From Bacteroidia bacterium (GTDB taxonomy: Bacteria; Bacteroidota; Bacteroidia; Bacteroidales; BM523), in the NCBI GenBank assembly GCA_016209245.1, contig JACQWN010000222.1, positions 1 through 21,407 on the forward strand: a DNA stretch of 21,407 bases. Reading direction: 5' to 3'. Both the position numbers and the translations under genes were made by a program. Positions 1 to 6,975 of this stretch are shown one piece after another. Every line of letters starts with the position of its first letter. Position 1 is the stretch's first letter. The notes below the pieces were generated by a model that had not been told where the DNA came from, ran no database searches, and saw only the letters and a list, made by a program, of their open reading frames with translations.

Positions 1-1
1 A

Positions 2-685
2 TTAGATATAATTAGTTGCGATACTCTACTTTTGTACGATGTACGTGATGGAAAAAGTTACAGTACTGTGCGAATCGGTAATCAATGCTGGATGGCGGAA
101 AATCTTAACTATGGAACAAAAATAAATGGAACATCAGCCCAGACAAACAATAGTACACCAGAGAAGTATTGTTATAGCAATAATGAAGCCAACTGCACAA
201 TATATGGAGGTTTATATCAATGGGCAGAAATTGTACAATACCTGAATGGCGCAACTAATACCGCCAATTGGATTCCTGTTCCTGCCGGTAATGTTCAGGG
301 AATATGTCCGACAGGTTGGCATATTCTGACTGATGACGAATATAAACAAATGGAAATGTTTCTTGGTATGACACAAAGTCAGGCAGATGCAATTGATTAT
401 AGAGGAACGGATGAGGGTGGCAAACTAAAAGAAATCGGAACAACACATTGGACAAGCCCAAATACCGGTGCTACCAATAGTAGTTTTTTTACTGCTCTTC
501 CCGGTGGCAATACTGATGACTTTGGCTCTTTTAATAGTGTTAATAATAGCTGTGGTTGGTGGTTAGCTACAGTGGGCGGTGATAATAGTGCATGAGTACG
601 TTGCCTTAATTATGATAAATCTCAAATTTACCGGAGATTCCCTCAGAAAGTATACGGCTTTGCTGTACGGTGCATCAAGGATTAG
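2..685 (+). pseudogene. FISUMP-domain surface protein, 5'-truncated by window edge, in-frame TGA
   Basis: The frame is open from base 2 to the left edge, so the true start lies outside the window. The translation shows the Fibrobacter succinogenes major paralogous domain: VRIGNQCWMAENLNYG near the start, then YGGLYQWAEI, CPTGWHILTDDEY, GGKLKE and CGWWLAT. An in-frame TGA at 593-595 interrupts it, but the same frame continues as VRCLNYDKSQIYRR and YGFAVRCIKD to a TAG at 683-685, which is the normal end of this domain. Relatives usually have Trp at the interrupted position (AWYR or AWVR), so TGG to TGA is the simplest explanation. The family is found in exported lipoprotein-like or T9SS-type surface proteins of unknown biochemical role. 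Either a point nonsense mutation or a base-call error would explain it; the product would lack about 30 C-terminal residues. Confidence 0.85.
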
Positions 686-708
686 GGAAAATGTCTGAAC
701 CACTGATT
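678..708 (+). repeat. Dispersed repeat, copy 1 (FISUMP tail)
   Basis: AGGATTAGGGAAAATGTCTG followed by AACCACTGATT matches 16781-16812 (AGGATTGGGGAAAACTGTCT and on) with only a few differences over about 31 bases, in the same orientation. This copy contains the stop codon of the FISUMP gene. The second copy lies in the 5' coding end of the TPR-CHAT gene. Confidence 0.75.
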
Positions 709-714
709 TTTTTT

Positions 715-764
715 CGTTGCATTGCGATGCACTGAGCGTGTCAAAGTGAGCGCGGTCGAAATGA
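715..764. repeat. REP-like palindromic intergenic sequence
   Basis: In the 120-bp gap between the FISUMP remnant and the Doc-like gene there is a hairpin, TGCAT-TGCG-ATGCA (718-731), followed by CACTGAGCGTGTCAAAGTG (730-748, with CACT/AGTG ends) and GAGCGCGGTCGAAATG. From memory this resembles CACTGAGC...GTCGAA-type dispersed intergenic repeats seen in Bacteroidota. No second copy was found in this window, so calling it a repeat family rests on recall. It could also act as a transcript end for the FISUMP gene. Confidence 0.45.
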
Positions 765-806
765 TTAAATGGTAAACTATGAAAAAAAATTAACATAGGT
801 TTATAA

Positions 807-1217
807 ATGAATGACAAAAAAGATATCATTTATCTCACTTCGCAGGAAATTATTGAGTTTAATATTCTTGCGTTAAATTTAATACAAACAAAGAAAGCCG
901 ATAAGAGTGAAGTACTAAGCTATCGAAAAATTCAAGATATTGTTACAGGTTGCCAACAGGAGAAAGGCGATATATACGACAAAGCGGTTTATCTGTTGAA
1001 AAATACAATAAAGAAACACGCATTTGCAAGCGGAAACAGGAGAACTGCATTTATCATTACAAAACATTTTTTACTTTTGAATGAAATTGTACTGAATATA
1101 AAAGACGAACCGGAATATGCAAAAATAATGACTGGCATTCGCGAAAATTATTATGCCGACAATGAAATTAAAAACTGGATAAAATATGGACAAATCAGGG
1201 AATTTAAAAGAAGTTGA
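807..1217 (+). CDS. Doc/Fic-family protein with variant Fic motif
   Basis: This is a 136-aa intact ORF. The core HAFASGNRRTAFI (about residues 71-83) matches the Fic/Doc signature HxFx(D/E/N)GN(K/R)R(T/S): the His, Phe, Gly, Asn and Arg are kept, but the acidic or amide position is Ser. Family members transfer AMP or phosphate to target proteins; Doc is the toxin of phd-doc modules. The upstream segment YLTSQEIIEFN and the helix before the motif (KAVYLLKNTIKKHAF) fit the small Doc-like fold, and the length is close to that of Doc. The start is the ATG after a short AT-rich leader. A 61-codon ORF overlaps its 3' end by 32 bases. No Phd-type antitoxin is visible upstream. The substituted metal/phosphate residue makes catalytic activity uncertain. 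Confidence 0.7.
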   Translation: MNDKKDIIYLTSQEIIEFNILALNLIQTKKADKSEVLSYRKIQDIVTGCQQEKGDIYDKAVYLLKNTIKKHAFASGNRRTAFIITKHFLLLNEIVLNIKDEPEYAKIMTGIRENYYADNEIKNWIKYGQIREFKRS

Positions 1218-1371
1218 CAAACTCTACCTGCAGGTTTGCAAAGTGTTGAAGCGCTATGGAAATAAAAATGTACTTTTTCCTACAAAGGAGGAATTTTACC
1301 TTACATTGAAAAAATTCAATGAACTGATAGAAGGTCACAAGTCAATTTTAACTGCTATTGGTAGATTATAA
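1186..1371 (+). CDS. Small hypothetical protein overlapping the Doc-like gene
   Basis: This is a 61-aa ORF, charged and probably helical (VDKLYLQVCKVLKRYGNKN..., ending SILTAIGRL), that I do not recognise. It starts inside the Doc-like gene (32-base overlap), and its stop shares a base with the ATG of the DUF2283 gene (TAATG at 1369-1373). This compact arrangement favours a translated, coupled gene. Position suggests a partner or antitoxin of the Doc-like protein, but it lacks the (S/T)xxxE(G/N) inhibitory motif of Fic antitoxins (NELIEG is the nearest, with Asn in place of Ser/Thr). Function is unknown. Confidence 0.45.
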   Translation: MDKSGNLKEVDKLYLQVCKVLKRYGNKNVLFPTKEEFYLTLKKFNELIEGHKSILTAIGRL

Positions 1372-1718
1372 TGAAGATAAAATATTCAAAAGATGCTGAT
1401 GTGTTGATTATTCAATAGCGAAACGGCAAGCTTGCTGATTCGGTTGACTTGAAAGAAGGAGTAATTCTTCACCTTGACAATGAAGGGCTGCCATTAGAAT
1501 TGGAAATTTTAGATGCAGCAAAACTTTCAATGCTCAACGAAATAACCTTAACGGCTCCAATGTGGATGTGCTCCCCAAAATTAGGACATCCTTTACAACC
1601 TCAAAAGGTCAATTTAGGTACTAGCCACCTTTATCTTTCAAAAAATTATACTTTTGCGAGGTCACTTGTTCAGAAATTATTAGCAGATATATTTCAACGA
1701 CAATCAGAATATGCCTGA
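1371..1718 (+). pseudogene. DUF2283 family gene with premature TAG
   Basis: From the ATG at 1371 the frame reads MKIKYSKDADVLIIQ, then TAG (1416-1418), then RNGKLADSVDLKEGVILHLD and LELEILDAAK. This is the full DUF2283 pattern (MKIxYDxxADxLYIxL..GxxADS.E...GVILDxDxxGxxxGIEILDAS). The family normally has Leu at or near the stop, so TTG to TAG is a likely single change. DUF2283 proteins are small, of unknown function, and often occur in toxin-antitoxin-like pairs. About 50 residues beyond the DUF2283 core (from 1560) do not look like the family and extend the frame to 1718, overlapping the mqnE start by 8 bases. A truncated product from the TTG at 1449 is possible. Confidence 0.7.
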
Positions 1719-2861
1719 TTTATCACATATAATTCAATCCGGCTTCTTTGATAAAGATTTATTATCTGTCGCCGAAAAAATAGTGGGTAATATCCGAATT
1801 ACTCTGAAGGAAGGATTGCTGTTATTTGAAAAGGGAGAATTAGGTTTTCTGGGATTGCTTGCAAATTATGTCCGTGAACAAAAGCATGGCAATAAAACAT
1901 ATTTTATCAGAAACTATCATATCGAGCCATCCAATATATGTATTTATAATTGCAGGTTTTGCTCATATTCACGAAAAGAGGGCGAACCCGGTAGTTGGAA
2001 TTATACACAGGAAGAAATAATGCTTGTGCCTTGGGCGTCTCTGCTTGTGCCTTGGGCGTCTCTGCTTGTGCCAATGAACCTGATATTTCCGAAATACATA
2101 TCGTAGGAAGCGTACACCCTGAGCACGACCTGGAATATTATTGCAATCTCCTGAAACTCACAAGAACATTATTACCAAAGGTTCATATTAAGGCGTTTTC
2201 CGCCGTTGAGCTTGATTATGTAATTAATAAAGCAGGGCTCACTATTGAACAGGGAATAGCTCTTCTTAAACAAGCCGGCTTAAATTCAATTCCCGGTGGA
2301 GGCGCAGAGATTTTTACTCCTGAAATCCGCAACCGTATATGCCCCGAAAAGCTGACAGGCGACCGTTGGCTTGCTATTCATGAAGCTATTCATAATGCAG
2401 GCATGCATTCAAACGCAACCATGCTATACGGTCATATTGAAAACTACAGGCACCGCTTAAATCATCTTGAACAGTTGCGTAATTTACAGGATAAAACAGG
2501 AATGTTCAACGCATTTATCCCGCTTAAATTCAGGAGCAAAAACAATCAACTGCATGAATTAGGCGAAGTGAACCGGATTGAAGATTTAAAAAATTACGCC
2601 GTTTCCCGCATTTTTCTTGATAATTTTCCTCATATCAAAGCTTATTGGCCAATGCTCGGTAAAGAAACCGCCCAACTGTCATTGTCGTTCGGCGTGGATG
2701 ATTTAGATGGGACTATTTACGATTCGACACGTATTTATAGCTATGCCGGCGTTGAAGAACTTGCTCCTGCAATGAGCGTTGATGAGATAATTTCATTAAT
2801 CCGTAATGCCCGCAGAATGCCGGTTGAACGCGACGGGCTGTACAATGAAAAATGTAAATAA
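1711..2861 (+). pseudogene. mqnE: Aminofutalosine synthase MqnE (radical SAM), frameshifted
   Basis: Two frames together give a complete MqnE. The first (from ATG 1711) has the radical-SAM cluster motif CIYNCRFC (CxxxCxxC). The second, in the next frame, has SEIHIVGSVHPEHDLEYY, KAFSAVELDY, GGGAEIF, HSNATMLYGHIE, FIPLKFR, NFPHIKAYWPMLGKETAQ and SFGVDDLDGTI, all hallmarks of the enzyme that makes aminodeoxyfutalosine in the futalosine route to menaquinone. The frame change lies around 1995-2075, where a 21-bp unit is tandemly duplicated. Because 21 is a multiple of three, the duplication alone does not shift the frame; a 1-base change is also needed. The first frame stops at 2106. The rest is well conserved, so the lesion is recent or a sequencing artefact. 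No other mqn gene is in the window. Confidence 0.88.
2021..2072 (+). repeat. 21-bp tandem repeat (about 2.5 copies) inside mqnE
   Basis: TGCTTGTGCCTTGGGCGTCTC occurs at 2021-2041 and 2042-2062, exactly repeated, followed by a 10-base partial copy at 2063-2072. It sits between the EEI and SEIHIVG segments of MqnE and makes that linker longer than in family members I can recall. Confidence 0.9.
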
Positions 2862-2889
2862 ATACAAACAGTATTTCAATATATAATTT

Positions 2890-2897
2890 TATCTTTG
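2890..2897 (+). promoter_or_regulatory. Candidate Bacteroidota -7 box upstream of the PASTA gene
   Basis: TATCTTTG fits the Bacteroidota -7 consensus TAnnTTTG. It lies after the mqnE stop and upstream of the 62-bp palindrome and the PASTA start. A clear -33 TTTG box is not obvious. If used, the transcript leader would be about 100 bases and would carry the whole palindrome. Confidence 0.4.
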
Positions 2898-2922
2898 TGT
2901 GTTCGTTATTATTAAATTGGTT

Positions 2923-2984
2923 AGAGAGAGATTTGGAATGTAGAAACGTTGCATGCAACGTTTCTACATTCCAAATCTCTCTCT
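2923..2984. repeat. Perfect 62-bp palindrome
   Basis: Two 31-base arms (2923-2953 and 2954-2984) are exact reverse complements meeting at TGCA|TGCA. The centre is GTAGAAACGTTGCATGCAAC and the outer arms are AGAGAGAGATTTGGAAT and its complement. The core resembles GTAGAGACG...CGTCTCTAC palindromes I recall from Bacteroidota and cyanobacterial intergenic DNA. It ends 18 bases before the TTG start of the PASTA gene. As RNA it would form a near-perfect long hairpin. Confidence 0.95.
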
Positions 2985-3002
2985 TATAATAATTTTACTA
3001 TT

Positions 3003-3809
3003 TTGAAAGTCCCATCATTAATAAAAGTTCTGACAATTAATATATTTCTTGCAGTATTGTTAATTCTTATTTTGGCAATTGTAACGCTTTTCGCCCTGAA
3101 TAAATATACACATCATGGCGAGGCGCTGTCGGTTCCTGATTTTACTGGGCTTACATTTGACGAGGTTAAGCAGCTATGTATTGATAAAAAGCTTAAATAC
3201 CAAGTAATTGATTCGGTTTATAGTACGGAATTTTCACGGGGTACAGTAGTTGATCAAAGTCCCGAAACAAATTTTAAAGTAAAAGAAAACCGGACTATCT
3301 TTTTAACCATAAATGCCGTCTATCCTGAGCATGTAAAAATGCCGAATGTTGTTGGAGTATCTCTGCGACAAGCCACAGCTCTGCTTGAAACATTCGGACT
3401 GAAAACAGGGAAGCTGATATACAAACCCGATTGGGCTACAAACAATGTATTAAAACAATTATATAAAGGAAAACAAATTAAAGAAGGAATTTTGATTGAA
3501 AAATGGTCGGTAATAGACCTGGTTGTCGGAAAACAAAGCTATGAAAAAGGAATCGTGCCGTCAGTCACCAGTTTATCTTTTACTGAAGCTGAAAAAAGAA
3601 TTACAGAATGCGGATTTAATATCGGGATAACCGAGTATGACGAAAGTATAAAAACACCCACCGACAGCATGAAGGCAATAGTATGGAAGCAATCGCCGGT
3701 TCATCACGAAAAAATATCAGTCAGTCTTGGCTCAGCAATTGATTTATGGTTATCATTAGAAATTGATAAAGAATCGGTGGTGGATTCTGTAATGAATAAT
3801 TCAGATTAA
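3003..3809 (+). CDS. Membrane-anchored protein with three PASTA domains
   Basis: A 268-aa protein from the TTG at 3003 (MKVPSLIKV). An N-terminal membrane helix (about residues 9-32, IFLAVLLILILAIVTLF) is followed by three PASTA repeats: about 43-105 (SVPDFTGLTFDEVKQLC...), 111-176 (VKMPNVVGVSLRQATALL...) and 183-253 (GIVPSVTSLSFTEAEKRI...). PASTA domains bind peptidoglycan or muropeptides. Bacteroidota carry this kinase-less type, facing the periplasm. I chose the TTG because there is no in-frame ATG nearby and the upstream extension in this frame runs through the palindrome and is not protein-like. The palindrome has probably displaced the original leader. A T9SS cargo gene follows. Confidence 0.88.
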   Translation: MKVPSLIKVLTINIFLAVLLILILAIVTLFALNKYTHHGEALSVPDFTGLTFDEVKQLCIDKKLKYQVIDSVYSTEFSRGTVVDQSPETNFKVKENRTIFLTINAVYPEHVKMPNVVGVSLRQATALLETFGLKTGKLIYKPDWATNNVLKQLYKGKQIKEGILIEKWSVIDLVVGKQSYEKGIVPSVTSLSFTEAEKRITECGFNIGITEYDESIKTPTDSMKAIVWKQSPVHHEKISVSLGSAIDLWLSLEIDKESVVDSVMNNSD

Positions 3810-3823
3810 GTATTAATAAAAAA

Positions 3824-3985
3824 GTAACTACTCAACAGCAAAAAATTATCTGACAATAGAGCAAATTTATTTGCCACGAATTACACGAATTAAAAATATA
3901 AAAAAGATATTGCCACGAATTGCAAAGGTATATTTTCATAAAAATTCGTGTAATTAGTGGCTAATCTTTTCTGCTGAGTAGTAAC
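3824..3985. mobile_element. MITE-like nested inverted-repeat element
   Basis: The element occupies nearly all of the gap between the PASTA and T9SS genes. Outer imperfect terminal inverted repeats are GTAACTACTCAACAGCAAAA (from 3824) and the complement of TTTTCTGCTGAGTAGTAAC (to 3985). Inner inverted repeats are GCCACGAATTACACGAATT (3873-3891) and AATTCGTGTAATTAGTGGC (3943-3961), one mismatch apart; a third partial copy, GCCACGAATTGCAAAGG, lies at 3912-3928. About 160 bp, no coding capacity. The CCACGAATTACACGAATT core is, from memory, a widespread dispersed repeat in Bacteroidota and related phyla. It could also end the PASTA transcript. Confidence 0.7.
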
Positions 3986-3999
3986 AAAAAAAAGAATAA

Positions 4000-6191
4000 A
4001 TGAAACGATTATTTTTTATTTTAATAGTTATTTTAACTTTCTTAAGAATTTCTTCCGGTCAGGAAGTATTATTTGGGGTCGGAAGCAATGCCGAAATTAA
4101 AAAATATTGCCGTTTATATGGCCCCCCGAAACAATATAAGAGCAGTGGAGATACTCTGTATCTGCCTTTTTACGACGATTTTGCGAATGTAAACATTCTC
4201 TTTATGTAGATTCTGTCATTTATTATTATTACAGCAGTAATTTGTACTGGTCAGATAATGATACATTCTATAATGCGGTTGACAGTGTAATACAGATAAA
4301 TTCTGAAACCGACCTGTATTATATTGAACAATCCGATACGGTTGTATTTAATAATGATTTGTATTTTTTTGATACAGCGAGCAGCGGTTATATATTGCTA
4401 CACGGCGCTTTATCATGCCGCAGCGATTCATTATATGTTAAAGATACTTTGTATAATTATATCAGCAATCAGTTGTTCTGGCTTGATACGGCAGGATATC
4501 ACAGGGCCGACACCGATGTGGTCAGCGTCAACTATGAGTATATACTATTTTTTGAAACCGATTCGGGTGATACGGCAATTTTTTTGGGAAATTTATATTA
4601 CCACAATTTTACAAGTGAAGAATATATCCTTATTTCTGCACCATTTAGTGCAACCGATTCGCTATTTCTGAGCTTTTATTATCAGCCGCAAGGCTTCGGC
4701 TTTGCCCCTGAAGAGCATGATTCGCTTGTTGTAGAATTTTATGCATCCCGTCAGAATCGCTGGCATAAAGTTTGGGGCATAAAAGGCACGGGGCTTCAGC
4801 CATTTCAGCAGACTCTGATTCATATCAACGACACAGCTTATTTTCACGAAGCATTTCAATTCAGGTTCAGAAATTATGCGAGTCTTGCTGAAACAAGCAT
4901 CCCAAGCTTCGCCGGAAATAATGATGTCTGGAATATTGATGCCGTTTATCTGAACGAAAACCGGGGAATATACGATACTTGCCTTAATGATGTTGCATTT
5001 CTAATTCCGCTTACTTCAACTTTAAAAGATTATGAAGCTATGCCATGGCTTCATTTCAAACATGACGATTCTCAAGCAGTGAATATGTTTATATCCTTGT
5101 TTTTTAACTATTCCGACAGCGTCGGTTCAGCCCATTATCAACTCTATTATGACCTTATTAATAAAGAGGATAGTATTTATTACCTAAAAAGAGATCTTGG
5201 CGCAGAAGATATTTACCCTTATGATATTGATACTTTAGGAGGTATGCAACTTTCTTCTCTTTTTGATATTGAGCAGGTTCAGCACGATTCCGCACTGTTT
5301 GAAATAAAAGCTTATCTTCAGTTCGATAATTTGCTAAATGAATATCAAAAATGGAACGATACCGTCAGGTACAGTCAGAAATTTTATAATTATTATGCTT
5401 ATGACGACGGTACGGCAGAAGGCGGATGGGGACTTGCAAACACAGGCACTGAAAATGGCCGTGTCGCCTGTAAATTTTATATTTATAAGCCGGATACGCT
5501 TCAAGCTGTTCAAATGTATTTTAACCAGACTATAAACGATGCCAACAAAAAATATTTCTACCTTACAATCTGGAAAGACAACAATGGACTACCCGGAAAT
5601 ATTATTTACCAGCGGGAAGGGGAGTTGGTTGAATACGGCTATGGACTTAATGATTTTCATACTTATCAGATCCAAGTAGAGGGAGCGTATTATGACATCT
5701 CTTATATTACCGTTTCAAACGGCGATAGTCTTTTAGTTATAAATGATACGACCATATTTGTCGGTTGGCAGAAAATTTATACCGAAGATATGCTGAATGT
5801 CGGGGTTGATAAAAATAAAGTACATAATGAAAAAGTATTTTATTCTTATTCCGGAAACTGGAATCAAGCGCAAATACTACAGGGTTCGTTGATGATTCGG
5901 CCTGTATTTGGAAAGACATTACCTGTATCTGTCCGGGAACCGGAAGCTGCCGCCGGTTTTATGCTCTATCCTAACCCCGCAGATAATCAGCTCAATATCA
6001 AATTTACTGAGGAATTCCCTGCGAAAGAAATAAAAGTTTATCTTTTTAATAGTTATGGTGAAATTGTACATTGTTCAACATATTTGGGAAAAACCATAAG
6101 CACCGTTAATCTGCCAAATGGGGTTTATTTGTTAAAAATAACCGATCATCAGTCAATACATTTCACAGGGAAAGTTATTATTATTCATTAA
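4000..6191 (+). pseudogene. T9SS type A sorting-domain secreted protein, frameshifted
   Basis: The first frame (ATG 4000) gives a signal peptide, MKRLFFILIVILTFLRISSG, and GDTLYLPFYDDFAN, a common start of Bacteroidota T9SS cargo. It stops at 4209. The other frame continues the same protein (KHSLYVDSVIYYYYSSNLYW then SDNDTFYN...) from about 4185 to 6191. A single missing base near 4185-4190 (GCGAATGTAAACATTC) joins them into about 730 residues. The C-terminus has the type A sorting domain: GFMLYPNPADNQLNIKF, KVYLFNSYGEIV, LPNGVYLLKI and a basic/hydrophobic end. The protein would pass the Sec system and then the type IX secretion system to the cell surface. The middle is beta-rich with no enzyme domain I recognise. 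Confidence 0.85.
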
Positions 6192-6192
6192 A

Positions 6193-6290
6193 CGTGGTTA
6201 CCTCGATACATCTCTGCTACGCAGACACTCGGCAACCACGTGTTCGCGGTTATCGAGTGATTGCTCCGGCAATCGTATCGAGATAAGCGC
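6193..6290. repeat. GC-rich double REP-like palindrome
   Basis: Downstream of the T9SS gene stop there are two hairpin modules. Module 1 is CGTGGTT (6193-6199)...AACCACG (6234-6240) enclosing TCTGC-TAC-GCAGA (6213-6225), with CTCGATAC and ACTCGG on the sides. Module 2 has GATTGC-TCCG-GCAATC (6259-6274) between two TATCGAG copies (6251-6257, 6276-6282). It is GC-rich compared with its surroundings. It resembles GGTTGCCGAG...ATCGAG intergenic repeats I recall, and could serve as a transcription end. The remaining 60 bases before 6352 show nothing clear. Confidence 0.6.
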
Positions 6291-6351
6291 AATATATCAA
6301 TGTCGGGGTGACATGAAACTTAAAAGCGTCTGACAGCTTAAAAAATAATTA

Positions 6352-6975
6352 ATGAAAATTGAAATGGTTAAATATCTTAATATTTTGATAATTATACTGT
6401 CAATTGCATTTAATTGCCTTTCTCAGACCAATGTCAACCTAAAAATAACCGGTTTAGGTTTCAGCGTGAAGCGGAGTGAGTATTCCATGTTGTTTGAAAA
6501 CAACATTGATAAGGCGGGTCATTGGATTTTTGAACCCGGTTTGCTGCTCTCTTATGAATATTACGTTCTGGAATATGACCATTCCGTAAGGTTTCAGCAG
6601 GGCGTGCTGCTCGATATTGCAGCCCAGCCATGCGGTTATACTCAGATATATTATCGTATGCGTGTGTGGAAGGTATGGCGCAATTCAGTCAATTTTGGCA
6701 TAGGTCCGGAAATATACTACAGAGCAAGCTGGAATAGATTCGCTGATTACAAAGACCACGGCGATATGGATATTATAGGTAATGCTGAATACCGGCTCAT
6801 GCCGTTTAGCGCCGAGCTTGAATATGATTATTATTTATCGAACAGAAGCGATTTTTCAATTTCTGTTGCCTACAATCAACCGTTTACTATCACTTTGGCT
6901 GTTGGATATAAATTCTGGATAAGCACAAAGATTAAGCATAAAAGGAAATGCAGCACTTGTTTTTATAATTATTAA
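6352..6975 (+). CDS. Putative outer-membrane beta-rich protein
   Basis: A 207-aa protein with an N-terminal signal peptide (LNILIIILSIAFNCLSQT). After it come alternating aromatic/polar strands (FEPGLLLSYEYYVLEYD, TQIYYRMRVWKVWRNSV, NFGIGPEIYYRASWN, FSAELEYDYYLSNRSDFSIS, FTITLAVGYKFW) typical of small outer-membrane beta-barrels or lipid-binding barrels. There is no exact family match. A second ATG at 6364 would give a slightly shorter, more typical signal peptide. The stop shares a base with the ATG of the next gene (TAATG), suggesting coupled translation. The tail after GYKFW (basic, KIKHKRKCSTC) is unusual for a barrel, which normally ends in an aromatic residue. Confidence 0.65.
   Translation: MKIEMVKYLNILIIILSIAFNCLSQTNVNLKITGLGFSVKRSEYSMLFENNIDKAGHWIFEPGLLLSYEYYVLEYDHSVRFQQGVLLDIAAQPCGYTQIYYRMRVWKVWRNSVNFGIGPEIYYRASWNRFADYKDHGDMDIIGNAEYRLMPFSAELEYDYYLSNRSDFSISVAYNQPFTITLAVGYKFWISTKIKHKRKCSTCFYNY

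Noticed and set aside
593..595. TGA read as Trp (recoded genetic code)
   Set aside because: Other genes in the window end properly at TGA (for example at 1215-1217 and 11584-11586), and long genes use TGG for Trp. A local mutation is simpler.
1656..1673. Fragment of the CHAT palindromic element in the DUF2283 tail (GCGAGGTCACTTGTTCAG)
   Set aside because: It resembles the inner end of element B (GCAAGGTCACTTGTTTCAG), but the exact match is only 12 bases and the inverted-repeat partner is missing, so chance is plausible.
1995..2075. Programmed ribosomal frameshift in mqnE
   Set aside because: No slippery heptamer or fitting downstream structure is seen, and MqnE is not known to use frameshifting. 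The tandem duplication points to mutation.
2713..3002. Two opposite-strand ORFs starting with the same peptide (MHATFLHSKSLS) over the palindrome
   Set aside because: The identity comes from both strands of a perfect palindrome being the same sequence. The minus ORF lies antisense to mqnE and has no protein-like features.
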